The translations under genes and the position numbers were made by a program. Below, in pieces: positions 44,803 to 53,837 of a DNA stretch of 64,000 nucleotides. The notes under the pieces are model-generated. The model was not told the DNA's origin and did not search any database. It saw nothing but the letters and a program-made list of their open reading frames with translations. Positions within the stretch are counted from its first letter, which is position 1; each line of letters opens with the position of its first letter. This DNA comes from Daejeonella sp. Lineage in GTDB: Bacteria; Bacteroidota; Bacteroidia; Sphingobacteriales; Sphingobacteriaceae. The DNA lies in NCBI RefSeq assembly GCF_030695525.1, contig NZ_JAUYSS010000071.1, forward strand, positions 1 through 64,000. The letters are read 5' to 3'.

Positions 44803-45633
44803 ATGATTCTTTTTCCGAATGCCAAGATCAATATAGGTTTAAATATTGTCAGTAAGCGTACTGATGGATACCATAATCTGGAATCGATATTTTATCCTCT
44901 TGCCATCAGGGATGCCATTGAAGTAATTGAATGGGATAAGCTACAGTTTAGTTCATCAGGAATAGAAATCCCAGGAAATGCTGATGATAATCTTTGCATG
45001 AAGGCCTATCACTTACTGAAAAAAGATATTCCAGAGCTGCCACCGGTCAATATACATTTACACAAACATATTCCAATTGGTGCCGGATTGGGAGGAGGGT
45101 CTGCCGACGCTTCATTTTTCATCAGGTTAATGAATCAGAAATTCAGCTTAGGCATGGAAAATTGCCGAATGGAGCAGTATGCCACACAAATTGGTTCTGA
45201 TTGTGCATTTTTTATTCAAAACAAGCCTGTATATGCGACAGAAAAGGGTGATCATCTGAGTACTTTCGATCTGGATCTAAGTAGTTATTTCATCGTTTTG
45301 GTGATGCCTGATGTACAGGTGTCAACCGCAGAAGCTTATCAGGGTGTTCGTGCTGCTCCGGTTAATACTCCCTTAACTGAGTTAATTAAACTTCCAATTG
45401 AGGATTGGAAATTACACATCAAAAACGACTTTGAACCTTCAGTTTTTTCAAAGTATCCCGTGATTGCCGCAATAAAGGCTACATTGTATGATGCCGGAGC
45501 CCTTTATGCTTCTATGAGCGGTAGCGGTTCATCAGTTTACGGGATTTTTAAGGAAGCACTCAATTTGACGCAACTTGAGAAGGAAAACAAGGTTTTCTAT
45601 TTACAAAATGGAAAATTGAGAGTGGAGAGTTGA
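44803..45633 (+). CDS. ispE: 4-diphosphocytidyl-2-C-methyl-D-erythritol kinase
   Basis: 276 residues of the GHMP kinase fold: MILFPNAKINIGLNIVSKRTDGYHNLESIFYPL, the ATP loop PIGAGLGGGSADASFFIRL and MSGSGSSVYGIF. It is the fourth step of the non-mevalonate isoprenoid pathway. The final codons (about KLRVES) and stop are written in a 7-nt repeat array, so the C-terminal tail may have been altered by it. Confidence 0.95.
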   Translation: MILFPNAKINIGLNIVSKRTDGYHNLESIFYPLAIRDAIEVIEWDKLQFSSSGIEIPGNADDNLCMKAYHLLKKDIPELPPVNIHLHKHIPIGAGLGGGSADASFFIRLMNQKFSLGMENCRMEQYATQIGSDCAFFIQNKPVYATEKGDHLSTFDLDLSSYFIVLVMPDVQVSTAEAYQGVRAAPVNTPLTELIKLPIEDWKLHIKNDFEPSVFSKYPVIAAIKATLYDAGALYASMSGSGSSVYGIFKEALNLTQLEKENKVFYLQNGKLRVES

Positions 45634-45641
45634 GAATGAAG
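45614..45641. repeat. heptad array (AATTGAG/AGTGGAG/AGTTGAG/AATGAAG)
   Basis: Four 7-nt units overlapping the last ~6 codons and stop of ispE. Roughly the inverted complement of the array at 45653-45687, so the two can form a hairpin between these convergent genes. Confidence 0.8.
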
Positions 45642-45652
45642 CTATTCCCATA

Positions 45653-45687
45653 ATTCTCCACTTTCCATTCTCCACTCTCAACTATTT
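45653..45687. repeat. heptad array (ATTCTCC/ACTTTCC/ATTCTCC/ACTCTCA/ACTATTT)
   Basis: Five 7-nt units; the stop codon of the S9 peptidase gene (minus strand, 45682-45684) falls in the last unit. Confidence 0.82.
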
Positions 45688-47784
45688 CATCAGTTTCCTC
45701 CTCAAAAATTCAGCAGTAACCTCACTAACCTTTAGTGCATTGGTAAATTTCATCCAATGATGGGTATCATCCGGAATTGCAAGGTATTCAAATGCGAATT
45801 TTTTGTCTTCAAATCGTCGGGCTAAATCCACGCTCTGGCTAAAGGAAACATTCCGGTCATCATCTGCATGGATAATAAGGGTAGGGGATGTCCAGGTATC
45901 CAGATAACTCACAGGCGAAGATTTAATCATCGCCTGTTCTGCTAATCCGGCATCCGGAGCAAGCGCTCTGGAGCTTGAATTTGCACTGCTAAAACGATTA
46001 TTTACCCCATGGATATCAACCCCTGCAGCAAATAGCCTTGAATCCTTTCCTAATGCCAATGCAACCAGGAAGCCTCCATAGGAACCTCCATAGATTCCAA
46101 TCCTTTCAGGGTCGATACCTGGCTGTGCAGCAAGCCATTCTCCTGCTGCTTTAACATCCTGATATTCTGAGGCGCCCAAAGCACCTGCGTTTAAAGCTTT
46201 CTGGAATTTGAAACCATAACCAATACCCAATCTATAATTGACCGATAGAACTGTAAATCCTAAGCTCGTGAGATACTGGTTCAGTGCGTAGTCTATCGAA
46301 TAATAATCCATAAAATGCCAACCAAGAAGCATTTGCCTTTGTGGTCCGCCGTGGACATAAACAATGGCTGCTCTCTTATCTGAAGAAGCATTCTTGGGTT
46401 CAAATAATTGACCGTAAACAGTTTGACCATCAGGTGCCTTAAATGTAATATGCTTCGGACTTACCAGTTGTTTTTGTGGGAAATCTTCCGGTATCAGGTC
46501 CTCACAGAGAACTTTTCGAGATTTGCCATCAGTATTCATCACTGCTGGGAGAACAGGCCTTTGCGCCGTCGAACTTAAGTAGGCAATCGTATGCTGATCA
46601 CCGGTAAAAACAGGATTTGATTCAATGCCGTTTCCCTGAGTCAGAATTTCAATTCCCGGCTGGTCTATACGGACTTTACCAATATGTCTGCGATCCAGAT
46701 CGAATTTATCTTTTCCTGTGTTTGCTGCGAATACGAGCCAGTTACCATCAGGGCTTGGTTTAATATGTTCTACCATGTAATTCCCCTGACTTAACTGCAG
46801 TTCTTTGCCTCCCTTTGCCGGAATTGAATACAGATGAGGCCAGCCATCCTGGAATGAAACGAATGCGATCCGCCCAGATTTGGCCCAATTTAAATTTGTG
46901 CCGCCTTCTGTTGATGGAAATGATCCTTCGAGGGTTTCAGGAGCTTTCCATATCTGTTCTCCAGTACCAGAAGTGATATCTGCTGTCCAGATTGCCCAGG
47001 GCTGATGCTTTCTTGCGAAAATAGAATCGGGAGCTCCGCCAGTGCCCGGCGTTCTGATAAATGCCAGTTTTTGCCCGTCAGGTGACCATCTGGGTGATGC
47101 ATCCCTTGAAAATGATGGGAATATCCAGTTGATTGGAGTCTCATCGTTTGTATAGATGCCAATGAACGAATGATCACCTCTGGAAGATACAAATGCTAAT
47201 TTTGAACCATCCGGAGACCATCTTACCGAGCCATTAGAACCCCGGGCATAAAAGAGGGCTTTTGCAGGTGCAGAACCATTTATTGATGAAGACCAAACTT
47301 GTCCGCCTTTTATAAAGCTTACACGCTCACTGTTCGGTGAAATTTCCGGATAATCAGCTTCTGCCAGAACGATAGGCTGCCCCCCATCAAAGGGAATACT
47401 GATTACCTGTACCTTCGCACCAAGAGGATCAAAGGCGGCCTGTACGGGTATACTTGCTTCCCTTGAGCCATGGTCACCACCACGTACAAATACAATCCAT
47501 TTCCCATCAGGAGAGATCGCCAGACTGCTGATCTCCTGACCATCATCCTTAGTATATGCTGTTAATTTCCTGGGGCTGAAATTCGGCCCATCAGCTACAT
47601 AGATATTCCTCAAGCCTTTCTCATTCATTGCCCAGGCAATTTTAGACCCTCCCGAACTGCTTACAAGCTCAGAGGGAAAAGGATAGCTTAATATACTTTC
47701 AACAGAAAATGATTGGGCTGAAAGCCGAAGGCTAAGAAAAATTAAACTGAAGAAAAGGATATACAAAACGGAACGATTTTTCAT
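45682..47784 (-). CDS. S9-family (prolyl oligopeptidase-type) exported peptidase
   Basis: 700 residues with a signal peptide (SVLYILFFSLIFLSLRLSAQ). Residues ~35-430 form a TolB/WD40-like beta-propeller (repeats such as ISPDGKWIVFV, RWSPDGSKLAFVS, RWSPDGQKLAFIR). The C-terminal alpha/beta-hydrolase has the nucleophile in IGIYGGSYGGFLVALAL, Asp in IIHADDDRNVSF and His in PDDTHHWMKF. It would cleave short peptides in the periplasm. Confidence 0.93.
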   Translation of the reverse strand: MKNRSVLYILFFSLIFLSLRLSAQSFSVESILSYPFPSELVSSSGGSKIAWAMNEKGLRNIYVADGPNFSPRKLTAYTKDDGQEISSLAISPDGKWIVFVRGGDHGSREASIPVQAAFDPLGAKVQVISIPFDGGQPIVLAEADYPEISPNSERVSFIKGGQVWSSSINGSAPAKALFYARGSNGSVRWSPDGSKLAFVSSRGDHSFIGIYTNDETPINWIFPSFSRDASPRWSPDGQKLAFIRTPGTGGAPDSIFARKHQPWAIWTADITSGTGEQIWKAPETLEGSFPSTEGGTNLNWAKSGRIAFVSFQDGWPHLYSIPAKGGKELQLSQGNYMVEHIKPSPDGNWLVFAANTGKDKFDLDRRHIGKVRIDQPGIEILTQGNGIESNPVFTGDQHTIAYLSSTAQRPVLPAVMNTDGKSRKVLCEDLIPEDFPQKQLVSPKHITFKAPDGQTVYGQLFEPKNASSDKRAAIVYVHGGPQRQMLLGWHFMDYYSIDYALNQYLTSLGFTVLSVNYRLGIGYGFKFQKALNAGALGASEYQDVKAAGEWLAAQPGIDPERIGIYGGSYGGFLVALALGKDSRLFAAGVDIHGVNNRFSSANSSSRALAPDAGLAEQAMIKSSPVSYLDTWTSPTLIIHADDDRNVSFSQSVDLARRFEDKKFAFEYLAIPDDTHHWMKFTNALKVSEVTAEFLRRKLMK

Positions 47785-47854
47785 AAAATATTGATTTTAG
47801 TTACAAATAGGACTGTTTGAAACAAAAATTAAGGGGGGAACAGTTTAAAAAGCA

Positions 47855-47886
47855 TAAAAAAAGCCCTAACGATTTAGGGCTTTCTT
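47855..47886 (-). terminator. rho-independent terminator after susD
   Basis: Stem AAAGCCCTAA / TTTAGGGCTTT with a 3-nt loop, flanked by an A-run on the plus strand that gives a T-run for the leftward susCD transcript. Confidence 0.88.
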
Positions 47887-47903
47887 ATTTTATCTGTGAT
47901 ATA

Positions 47904-49355
47904 TTATAAATCCCACCATAATTTAGTAGTTCTTGGTACACCAGCCGGAACATTAACACCATTTTTGCTTCTTTCTCCCAAAGGATAATCAAGTCTTCTT
48001 AAAAAGGTAGTCAACACTGCATTCTGCGGCATAGTGAAATCTTTATATTTAAAATCATTTCTGCGTACATCATTGAATGCCTCAGGATTCAGGTAGGTAG
48101 CGACATATTTTTCTTTAAAGATCAGCTCTTTTGTAAGATTAGCCGGGCCAACTGCAACAATTGGGCTTTCAAGATATTCATTACGCTCTGCTGCAGGTAC
48201 CTGTAATTTATCCATATTAGCTCTGATCCCCGCCAGGTAGGCAGTATATGCTCTGGTCCGGTCGGATGTAAATGCAGCTTCAGCTTCTATGAACTTTAAT
48301 TCGGCAAAAGTTACAATCAATAATGGGGCAGTATCACTGGTCCAGGGAGAGCTATTGGAAATATAGTTCTCATCTTTTACCGTATTGTTATGCGGTGGAT
48401 TGATCCGGTTTCCTGCGCCATTCACTGTACCAATATAGGCAGGATAGGTCGGGTTTCCCGGAACAACCGTTACATCAGTAATTTTCTTGATCCTCGGATC
48501 GAACAAACCATAGGTTTTTCCGTTCAGGTGGTCAACAAACTGTTCTGATAGCCACCCTCCCAGACTTAACAAAGCGTTATTCCTGGAAACAGTTGCCCAG
48601 TTATTTCGCAAAACAAATGTAGCCATACCAGCATCATCGGCATTCGAAGTGTATGAACTTCCAACGGCCGATAGAACAGATGCCGCATTGAAGGTAGTAG
48701 TTTTGCTGGCTTTGATCAAAAGGCGGGCTTTGAGTGCATGAGCTGTTTTAAGCCATTTAGCCCGGTCACCGGCATGAATCAGGTCACTTGCAGCAGCTAA
48801 CTTAATGGTCGCAGTAGTTTTAGCCAGTTCAGTAATCGCTTCGTCGATAAGTGACATGCTTGCAGCGTAAACTGCCTGGTCAGTATCATATTTCGGTGTA
48901 AAATTGCTTGGATTAAAAGCTTCGGAGAACGGTGCCGCTCCCCATAGATCATTGACCAGAATCAGGTTGTAAGCAAGTAAAACATTGGCAACACCAAGGT
49001 ATTCACTTGAACTCTGGCTAACTGCAAGTTTCTTCATCTGATTAACATCAGCCATAGCGAAGTAGAGGTTATCCCACATGCTGGTATGATCAATGGTTTC
49101 ATAGATATCGCTTGCAGCAGCAGCAGTAGGGTTGGCGGTATATTGTACATAGGCCGATGTATTGCTGGCAACCGTAAATGAATTTATTCCGGCCTTGCTC
49201 GTTGAGGTAGCCAGAAGAGCCGGGAGTGTGGCATTAGTCACCTGATTAGGGTTATTACTAAGCTCATCAAAATACTCCTTTCCGCAGCCATGTAAGGCTA
49301 ATACGGAAGTGGCTAAGAGGATCAGGGTATATTTATTTAATTTATGCATTTTCAT
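47904..49355 (-). CDS. SusD/RagB-family nutrient-binding outer membrane lipoprotein
   Basis: 483 residues. The signal peptide ends in LALHGCGKE (lipobox). The helical TPR-like pattern (YLGVANVLLAYNLILVNDLWGAAPFSEAF, RAKWLKTAHALKARLLI, FAELKFIEAEAAF, RNDFKYKDF) matches the SusD-like-2 subgroup. It sits over its SusC partner as a lid and captures the nutrient. It lies 5 nt after susC, and nothing in the surrounding genes identifies the substrate; the nearby peptidase hints at peptides. Confidence 0.92.
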   Translation of the reverse strand: MKMHKLNKYTLILLATSVLALHGCGKEYFDELSNNPNQVTNATLPALLATSTSKAGINSFTVASNTSAYVQYTANPTAAAASDIYETIDHTSMWDNLYFAMADVNQMKKLAVSQSSSEYLGVANVLLAYNLILVNDLWGAAPFSEAFNPSNFTPKYDTDQAVYAASMSLIDEAITELAKTTATIKLAAASDLIHAGDRAKWLKTAHALKARLLIKASKTTTFNAASVLSAVGSSYTSNADDAGMATFVLRNNWATVSRNNALLSLGGWLSEQFVDHLNGKTYGLFDPRIKKITDVTVVPGNPTYPAYIGTVNGAGNRINPPHNNTVKDENYISNSSPWTSDTAPLLIVTFAELKFIEAEAAFTSDRTRAYTAYLAGIRANMDKLQVPAAERNEYLESPIVAVGPANLTKELIFKEKYVATYLNPEAFNDVRRNDFKYKDFTMPQNAVLTTFLRRLDYPLGERSKNGVNVPAGVPRTTKLWWDL

Positions 49356-49360
49356 ATTCT

Positions 49361-52300
49361 TTAAAAGCCAACATTAAGTGAAAATAGGAAGGTTCTTGCA
49401 GCAGGGTAGGTCATTCCGGCAGAACCATCCACATTGCTTCCGCTATCCGCAGATATCGATTCAGGATCCAGACCGTAGTAATCTGTGCGCAAAAGCAGGT
49501 TGTTTCCTGTTACTGATACAGATGCATTACGTATCGCTTTTTTAGGCAACCATTTTGATGGTAATGAATACGAAAGACTTGCCGAACGTAAACGAATCCA
49601 GGAAGCATCCTGTACGAATGGTTCAGACAATGATCTGTGGTATAGTCTGTAATATCCTTCACCATAATTCACACCATCAGGACCCACAGCCTGACCTAAC
49701 CAAACTTGTTTGGTATTGGGAGTGCCGTTGGCAAGATTTCCGGGGAAAGTGTAAAAGCTTCTGCGATTAGCAGTATAATCAGCAATACCAAACGCTGAAT
49801 TAAAGTTTTCCAGTCTGTTGAATTTTTCAAAGCCCCAGCGCGCATCGATCAATGTTGACAAACTTACACGCTTATAAGTGAAGTTGTTTGATAATCCACC
49901 AATCCAATCAGGCTGAGAATTTCCTAATAATTTTCTTCGTGTTAATGATGAAATAGGGAAGCCATTAGCGCCAATCAATAAAGGTCTTGATTTATCTGTA
50001 CGATTAGGATCTTCTACATCAGTACCATAATAACGAAGGTAATAAGAACCGTAAATATTCCCATAAGGCTCTCCAGGAATCAATTTGAACTGCACTGGTG
50101 AGTTGATGTAACCACCTGTAGCAGCACCATAAATAATCTCAGTTAAACCTTCCTTAAGGCTCATTACTTTATTTCTGTTTGCAGAAAAGTTAAGTGATGC
50201 ATCCCATGTGAAATTCTTTGTTTGGATTGGTGTTCCCCCTAAAACAAGTTCGATACCTTTATTACGGATAGAACCCGCATTAATTGATGCAGTTACATAA
50301 CCCGTAGTTGAGGATATCTGGGCCTGAGTGATCTGATCCTTACTTAAAGAGTAATAGTAGGTAAAGTCAAAACTCAGGCGATTTTTAAGAAATGCCATTT
50401 CAAGACCTGCTTCATAAGTATCAGTAAACTCAGGTCTTAAATTAATATCACCCAGATTTGATGACATGGTAAGCCCGGTGCTTCCTGTTGGTAATCCGGT
50501 ATAATTTGAAAAGCCCGAAGAGGTAGAATAAGGGGCTGCGTCCTTACCAATTTTGGCATAGGATAAACGCAACTTACTCTGGCCAATAAATTGAGGCAAT
50601 TTGACATTATCAGAAAATACATAACTCAAACTGGCTGAAGGATAAAAGAAGGATCTGTTATCTGCAGAAAGGGTTGAAGTGATGTCATTCCGACCTGTTA
50701 AGGTTAAGAAAAGGTAATTTTTATAATCAAAAGTTGCCTCTCCGAAAAAACCGTTAGAACGATATTCATTTAAACCTTGACTTACTGCCAGCGTTTTTGC
50801 ATTCATCAATCTGAAGTCGTTGTAAATGCTTAAGACACTGCCCAGAACACCATGGTCTTTTGTACTTCTGTCATAAAGCTCATAGCCTAATCTCAGTGTT
50901 CCATTGATGTCTTTAGTGAGTTGTTTAGTAGCCGTTGCAAGGAAAGTGGAGTTGATTGCACGATATTGAGTAAGGTATTCGCCTACAAAACCATCAGCAT
51001 TGTCATAAACAGCTTCCCCCGGAAGGCCTAATCTTCCCGGAGCAGTACGTTTTCGGGCATCAGTATAGGTATCAACGCCCATACGATAATTGAAATTCAA
51101 CCAGGAGGTAGGTGCATAACCAACATTAGCTCCCGCAATGAAACGGTTTACATTGTCTCTAAGCCTGTTTGTTGCTGCACCGAAAATCGGGTTGTTGGTT
51201 CCTCTGAATTTTTGGGTTCCATTTTCATTTATATAGTCTCTTACATCCCAGCGACCTGAATAATAGGTTAAACTTTCACCAAAACGATCAGCATCAAAAC
51301 GATAGCCTCCTGAATTGTTATAGCTCATATTCACTCCGGCAACTACCTTAGGACTAATTTTAATATCAGTATTTAATCTGGCCGACAGATTCTGATAATC
51401 TGTAAATGGGAGCATACCATCATGATTAAACTGTGAGACCGATGAAAAGAATTTTACAGCATCTGAACCGCCGGTCACCGATACTGTATTTCTAAGCTGG
51501 CTGCCGGTATCAAATGCATTTTTGTAATTCTCATAAAGAAAATCAGGATGGGTTGGGTCAATGGCTTTTGCTTCTGCAATGGTCGGTCCCCAGGCCGGAC
51601 CAAGTCCGATTGGAGTGTAGACACCCAAAATACCAGCGGTATATTCCTTCTGAACGGCAGGAGTTTTATTAATATTTTCAAAACCATACGTACTTGTAAA
51701 ATTGGTTCTGACTTCATTTCCTTTTCCCTTTTTAGTGGTAATTAAGACAACGCCGTTTGATCCTCTTAGACCATACATAGCCGTTGCGGCACCTCCCTTT
51801 AGAATATTGATTGTTTCAATATCATCCGGGTTAATATCAGATACTCTGTTTCCTACCGAACGTACATTTGCTCCTGCTCCGGCACCTTGTGTAGAAGTAG
51901 AGTTGTCAATCTGTACTCCATCAATAACATAAAGAGGGTCGTTTGATGCGGAAGCATCGATTGAGTTGATACCCCTGATACGGATATTCGCACCCTGACC
52001 CGGACCTCCACCTACGCTGCTGATGGTTGCACCTGCAACTTTACCCTGCAATGCGTTTAGAACGTTAGGTTGACGGTTAATATTCAATTCTTCAGAATTA
52101 ACACCCTGGGCAGCATAGCCCAGCGATTTTTGCTGCCGGCTAATGCCAAATCCGGTGGTTACAATTACCTCCTGAAGTTGTTTGCTATCAGTATTCATTT
52201 CAATATTTATTGTGCTCTTTGTGCCAACGGATACCTCCTGCACTGAAAAGCCCATGAATGTGAATACTAGTGTAGATTCGTTCCCCGGAACCTGAATACG

Positions 52301-52486
52301 GTAGTTACCTTCAGGGCCTGTTGTGGTCCCAATACTGGTACCTTTTACCCTTACGCTTACTCCCGGTAGACTGGATCCGTCTTCGGCGATGGTAACTTTC
52401 CCGGTTATCTCCCTAACCTGTGCATTGACACTTATGGTTAGAAACAATAGAATGGGCAAAAATAATAGTGTAGAGATTTTTTTCAT
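49361..52486 (-). CDS. SusC/RagA-family TonB-dependent outer membrane transporter
   Basis: 1041 residues: signal peptide (LLFLPILLFLTISVNAQ), a carboxypeptidase-regulatory-like domain (REITGKVTIAEDGSSLPGVSVRVKGTSIGTTT), the TonB box region (LQEVIVTTGFG), plug (NVLNALQGKVAGATIS, GIRGINSIDASASNDPLYVIDGV, KGGAATAMYGLRGSNGVVLITTKKGK) and a large C-terminal beta-barrel. It imports a large nutrient across the outer membrane with SusD. No sigma/anti-sigma pair is present upstream; instead the integrative element begins within ~200-440 nt. Confidence 0.95.
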   Translation of the reverse strand: MKKISTLLFLPILLFLTISVNAQVREITGKVTIAEDGSSLPGVSVRVKGTSIGTTTGPEGNYRIQVPGNESTLVFTFMGFSVQEVSVGTKSTINIEMNTDSKQLQEVIVTTGFGISRQQKSLGYAAQGVNSEELNINRQPNVLNALQGKVAGATISSVGGGPGQGANIRIRGINSIDASASNDPLYVIDGVQIDNSTSTQGAGAGANVRSVGNRVSDINPDDIETINILKGGAATAMYGLRGSNGVVLITTKKGKGNEVRTNFTSTYGFENINKTPAVQKEYTAGILGVYTPIGLGPAWGPTIAEAKAIDPTHPDFLYENYKNAFDTGSQLRNTVSVTGGSDAVKFFSSVSQFNHDGMLPFTDYQNLSARLNTDIKISPKVVAGVNMSYNNSGGYRFDADRFGESLTYYSGRWDVRDYINENGTQKFRGTNNPIFGAATNRLRDNVNRFIAGANVGYAPTSWLNFNYRMGVDTYTDARKRTAPGRLGLPGEAVYDNADGFVGEYLTQYRAINSTFLATATKQLTKDINGTLRLGYELYDRSTKDHGVLGSVLSIYNDFRLMNAKTLAVSQGLNEYRSNGFFGEATFDYKNYLFLTLTGRNDITSTLSADNRSFFYPSASLSYVFSDNVKLPQFIGQSKLRLSYAKIGKDAAPYSTSSGFSNYTGLPTGSTGLTMSSNLGDINLRPEFTDTYEAGLEMAFLKNRLSFDFTYYYSLSKDQITQAQISSTTGYVTASINAGSIRNKGIELVLGGTPIQTKNFTWDASLNFSANRNKVMSLKEGLTEIIYGAATGGYINSPVQFKLIPGEPYGNIYGSYYLRYYGTDVEDPNRTDKSRPLLIGANGFPISSLTRRKLLGNSQPDWIGGLSNNFTYKRVSLSTLIDARWGFEKFNRLENFNSAFGIADYTANRRSFYTFPGNLANGTPNTKQVWLGQAVGPDGVNYGEGYYRLYHRSLSEPFVQDASWIRLRSASLSYSLPSKWLPKKAIRNASVSVTGNNLLLRTDYYGLDPESISADSGSNVDGSAGMTYPAARTFLFSLNVGF

Positions 52487-52928
52487 AATTAACTGGTTTA
52501 GTATAAAATGTGAAATTATAAATAATTCAGTAAATGAAACATTCTTGATACATTTTTTTTGTAAAGTAATTTTTTTTTAGCAAAAAGATTAATGTAGCAA
52601 AAAGTAGCTTAAATAGAGGGGTTTACACTGTTGGAAATCGTTGCAGGTAACGATTTAGTAATGGTGCTCATTGCATTCATTTTTACTCAATTTCCTTGTA
52701 AATCAGTAGCAAATATAATAAATCTATGTGATTTAAAACTCCTTTTCACGACCTAACTATTATAATTTTTAGGAATTTTGATGGTTTTTTTGTCTTCATC
52801 GTTAGAAAAAATTTCTCCCCAGTGGGGTGAAACTGTGGAATTATTATCATTAAATGTTTGAAATTTTGTGAATTAATTAGGCGTAAACCAAATTTAAAAT
52901 TTGGCAAGCATCACAAAATTTATTAGCT
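52487..52928. other. 442-bp divergent region holding the probable ICE boundary
   Basis: No gene is seen. It carries the susC promoter region on the left and the rteC promoter region on the right. Signals seen: GCAAATATAA (52709-52718), which reads TATATTTG on the minus strand (a -7 box for susC) and also matches, at nine of ten positions, the reverse complement of the GTANNTTTGC core used by CTnDOT integrases; CCCC-AGT-GGGG (52817-52827); and a palindrome at 52888-52904. The element's left end should lie here. Confidence 0.5.
52888..52904. promoter_or_regulatory. palindrome CCAAATT-TAA-AATTTGG upstream of rteC
   Basis: Perfect 7-bp arms with a 3-nt spacer, 24 nt before the rteC start codon. 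Position suits an operator controlling rteC. Confidence 0.45.
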
Positions 52929-53774
52929 ATGAAATATTCTTTAGACAACATCCTTTTAGAGATACACAATAAAGAAGAGAAGATTTTATCACAAAGCAAA
53001 AGGTTGATTGATGAGGCTTACGAAATGACCCTGTATCTTCAAGATCTTTTAGGTTCAGTTAAGAAATACCTTGCTGAGGAAGGATTTAAAAACGATGAGG
53101 AAGAAATCCATTTCTTTCGTTCTATTAAACCCCAAATACTCGGTAAGCTGATCTATTATAATAAGATATATCGCATTGAAACCACTTGCCCTGTCAGTAA
53201 CGGTAAAATGTATTACTGTTATTTTTCTGGACAGTTGGCAAATCTAAAGCGAGAATACACTGAACACCTCTGCAATTCGGATTTTTACAGATACTACCGC
53301 TCAGGACGGACAGACCGTGATGATACTTACTTCAAACGTGGAAACATTAACTACCACGATGGGCTTAACAGCATCGTATTTGAAATAGACCCGGAATTCT
53401 CGACTTTCTTCGATTATAAAACTGCAAGGATTATCTCCAATGAATTGCTCTACACCTATCTGCTAACAAAAATTAATCCCGATGAAAATCCCGATGTGAT
53501 ATTGCAAAAGCCGGAAAGTTCCAAAGATATATTTTGGACCGACAGCAAAAATGCTATAATCGAATTGATATATGCCCTTTATGCTTCGGGTGTAATTTCT
53601 CACGGAAAAATCGGTATCCGAAAAATTAGCCTGATGTTTCAAATGCTTTTCCGTATTCCTCTCGGCGACCTGCACCACGCTTTCCATAGAATGAAAACCC
53701 GAAGTGGTTCCAGAACTTCATTTTTAGACCAGCTTAAGTTTTCTCTTGAAGAATATATGGATAAAGACCTTTAG
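52929..53774 (+). CDS. rteC: RteC-like regulator of ICE excision
   Basis: 281 residues with the RteC pattern: IDEAYEMTLYLQDLLGSVKKYL, EEEIHFFRSIKPQILGKLIYYNKIYRIETTCP, NSDFYRYYRSGRTDRDDTYFKRG and a C-terminal winged-helix-like part (ALYASGVISHGKIGIRKISLMFQMLFRIPLGDLHHAFHRMKTR). In CTnDOT, RteC binds upstream of xis2c and activates the excision operon. Here it lies directly upstream of that operon, in the same orientation, without RteA/RteB, so it must be controlled differently. Confidence 0.9.
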   Translation: MKYSLDNILLEIHNKEEKILSQSKRLIDEAYEMTLYLQDLLGSVKKYLAEEGFKNDEEEIHFFRSIKPQILGKLIYYNKIYRIETTCPVSNGKMYYCYFSGQLANLKREYTEHLCNSDFYRYYRSGRTDRDDTYFKRGNINYHDGLNSIVFEIDPEFSTFFDYKTARIISNELLYTYLLTKINPDENPDVILQKPESSKDIFWTDSKNAIIELIYALYASGVISHGKIGIRKISLMFQMLFRIPLGDLHHAFHRMKTRSGSRTSFLDQLKFSLEEYMDKDL

Positions 53775-53798
53775 TTTAATTGAGCTATCATTTCAAAG

Positions 53799-53829
53799 CA
53801 GTACATCATCGTGTACTGTTTTTTTTTGC
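53799..53829 (+). terminator. rho-independent terminator after rteC
   Basis: Perfect stem CAGTACA / TGTACTG with a 6-nt loop, followed by a long T-run. It separates rteC from the excision operon, so that operon needs its own promoter. Confidence 0.92.
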
Positions 53830-53837
53830 CCATATCA

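Noticed and set aside
2625-45687. Heptad arrays considered as CRISPR-like or VNTR coding repeats
   Set aside because: Units of 7 nt are far too short, there are no spacers and no cas genes, and most of the array sequence is noncoding.
541-52735. Shared 15-mer AATCTATGTGATTTA at 541 and 52721 as a possible att or repeat pair
   Set aside because: In an AT-rich 64-kb window a few exact 15-mer matches are expected by chance, and the flanks do not extend the match.
52901-52928. TTGGCA upstream of rteC considered as a sigma-54 -24 element (RteB is an NtrC-type activator in CTnDOT)
   Set aside because: There is no GC at the required distance for the -12 element.
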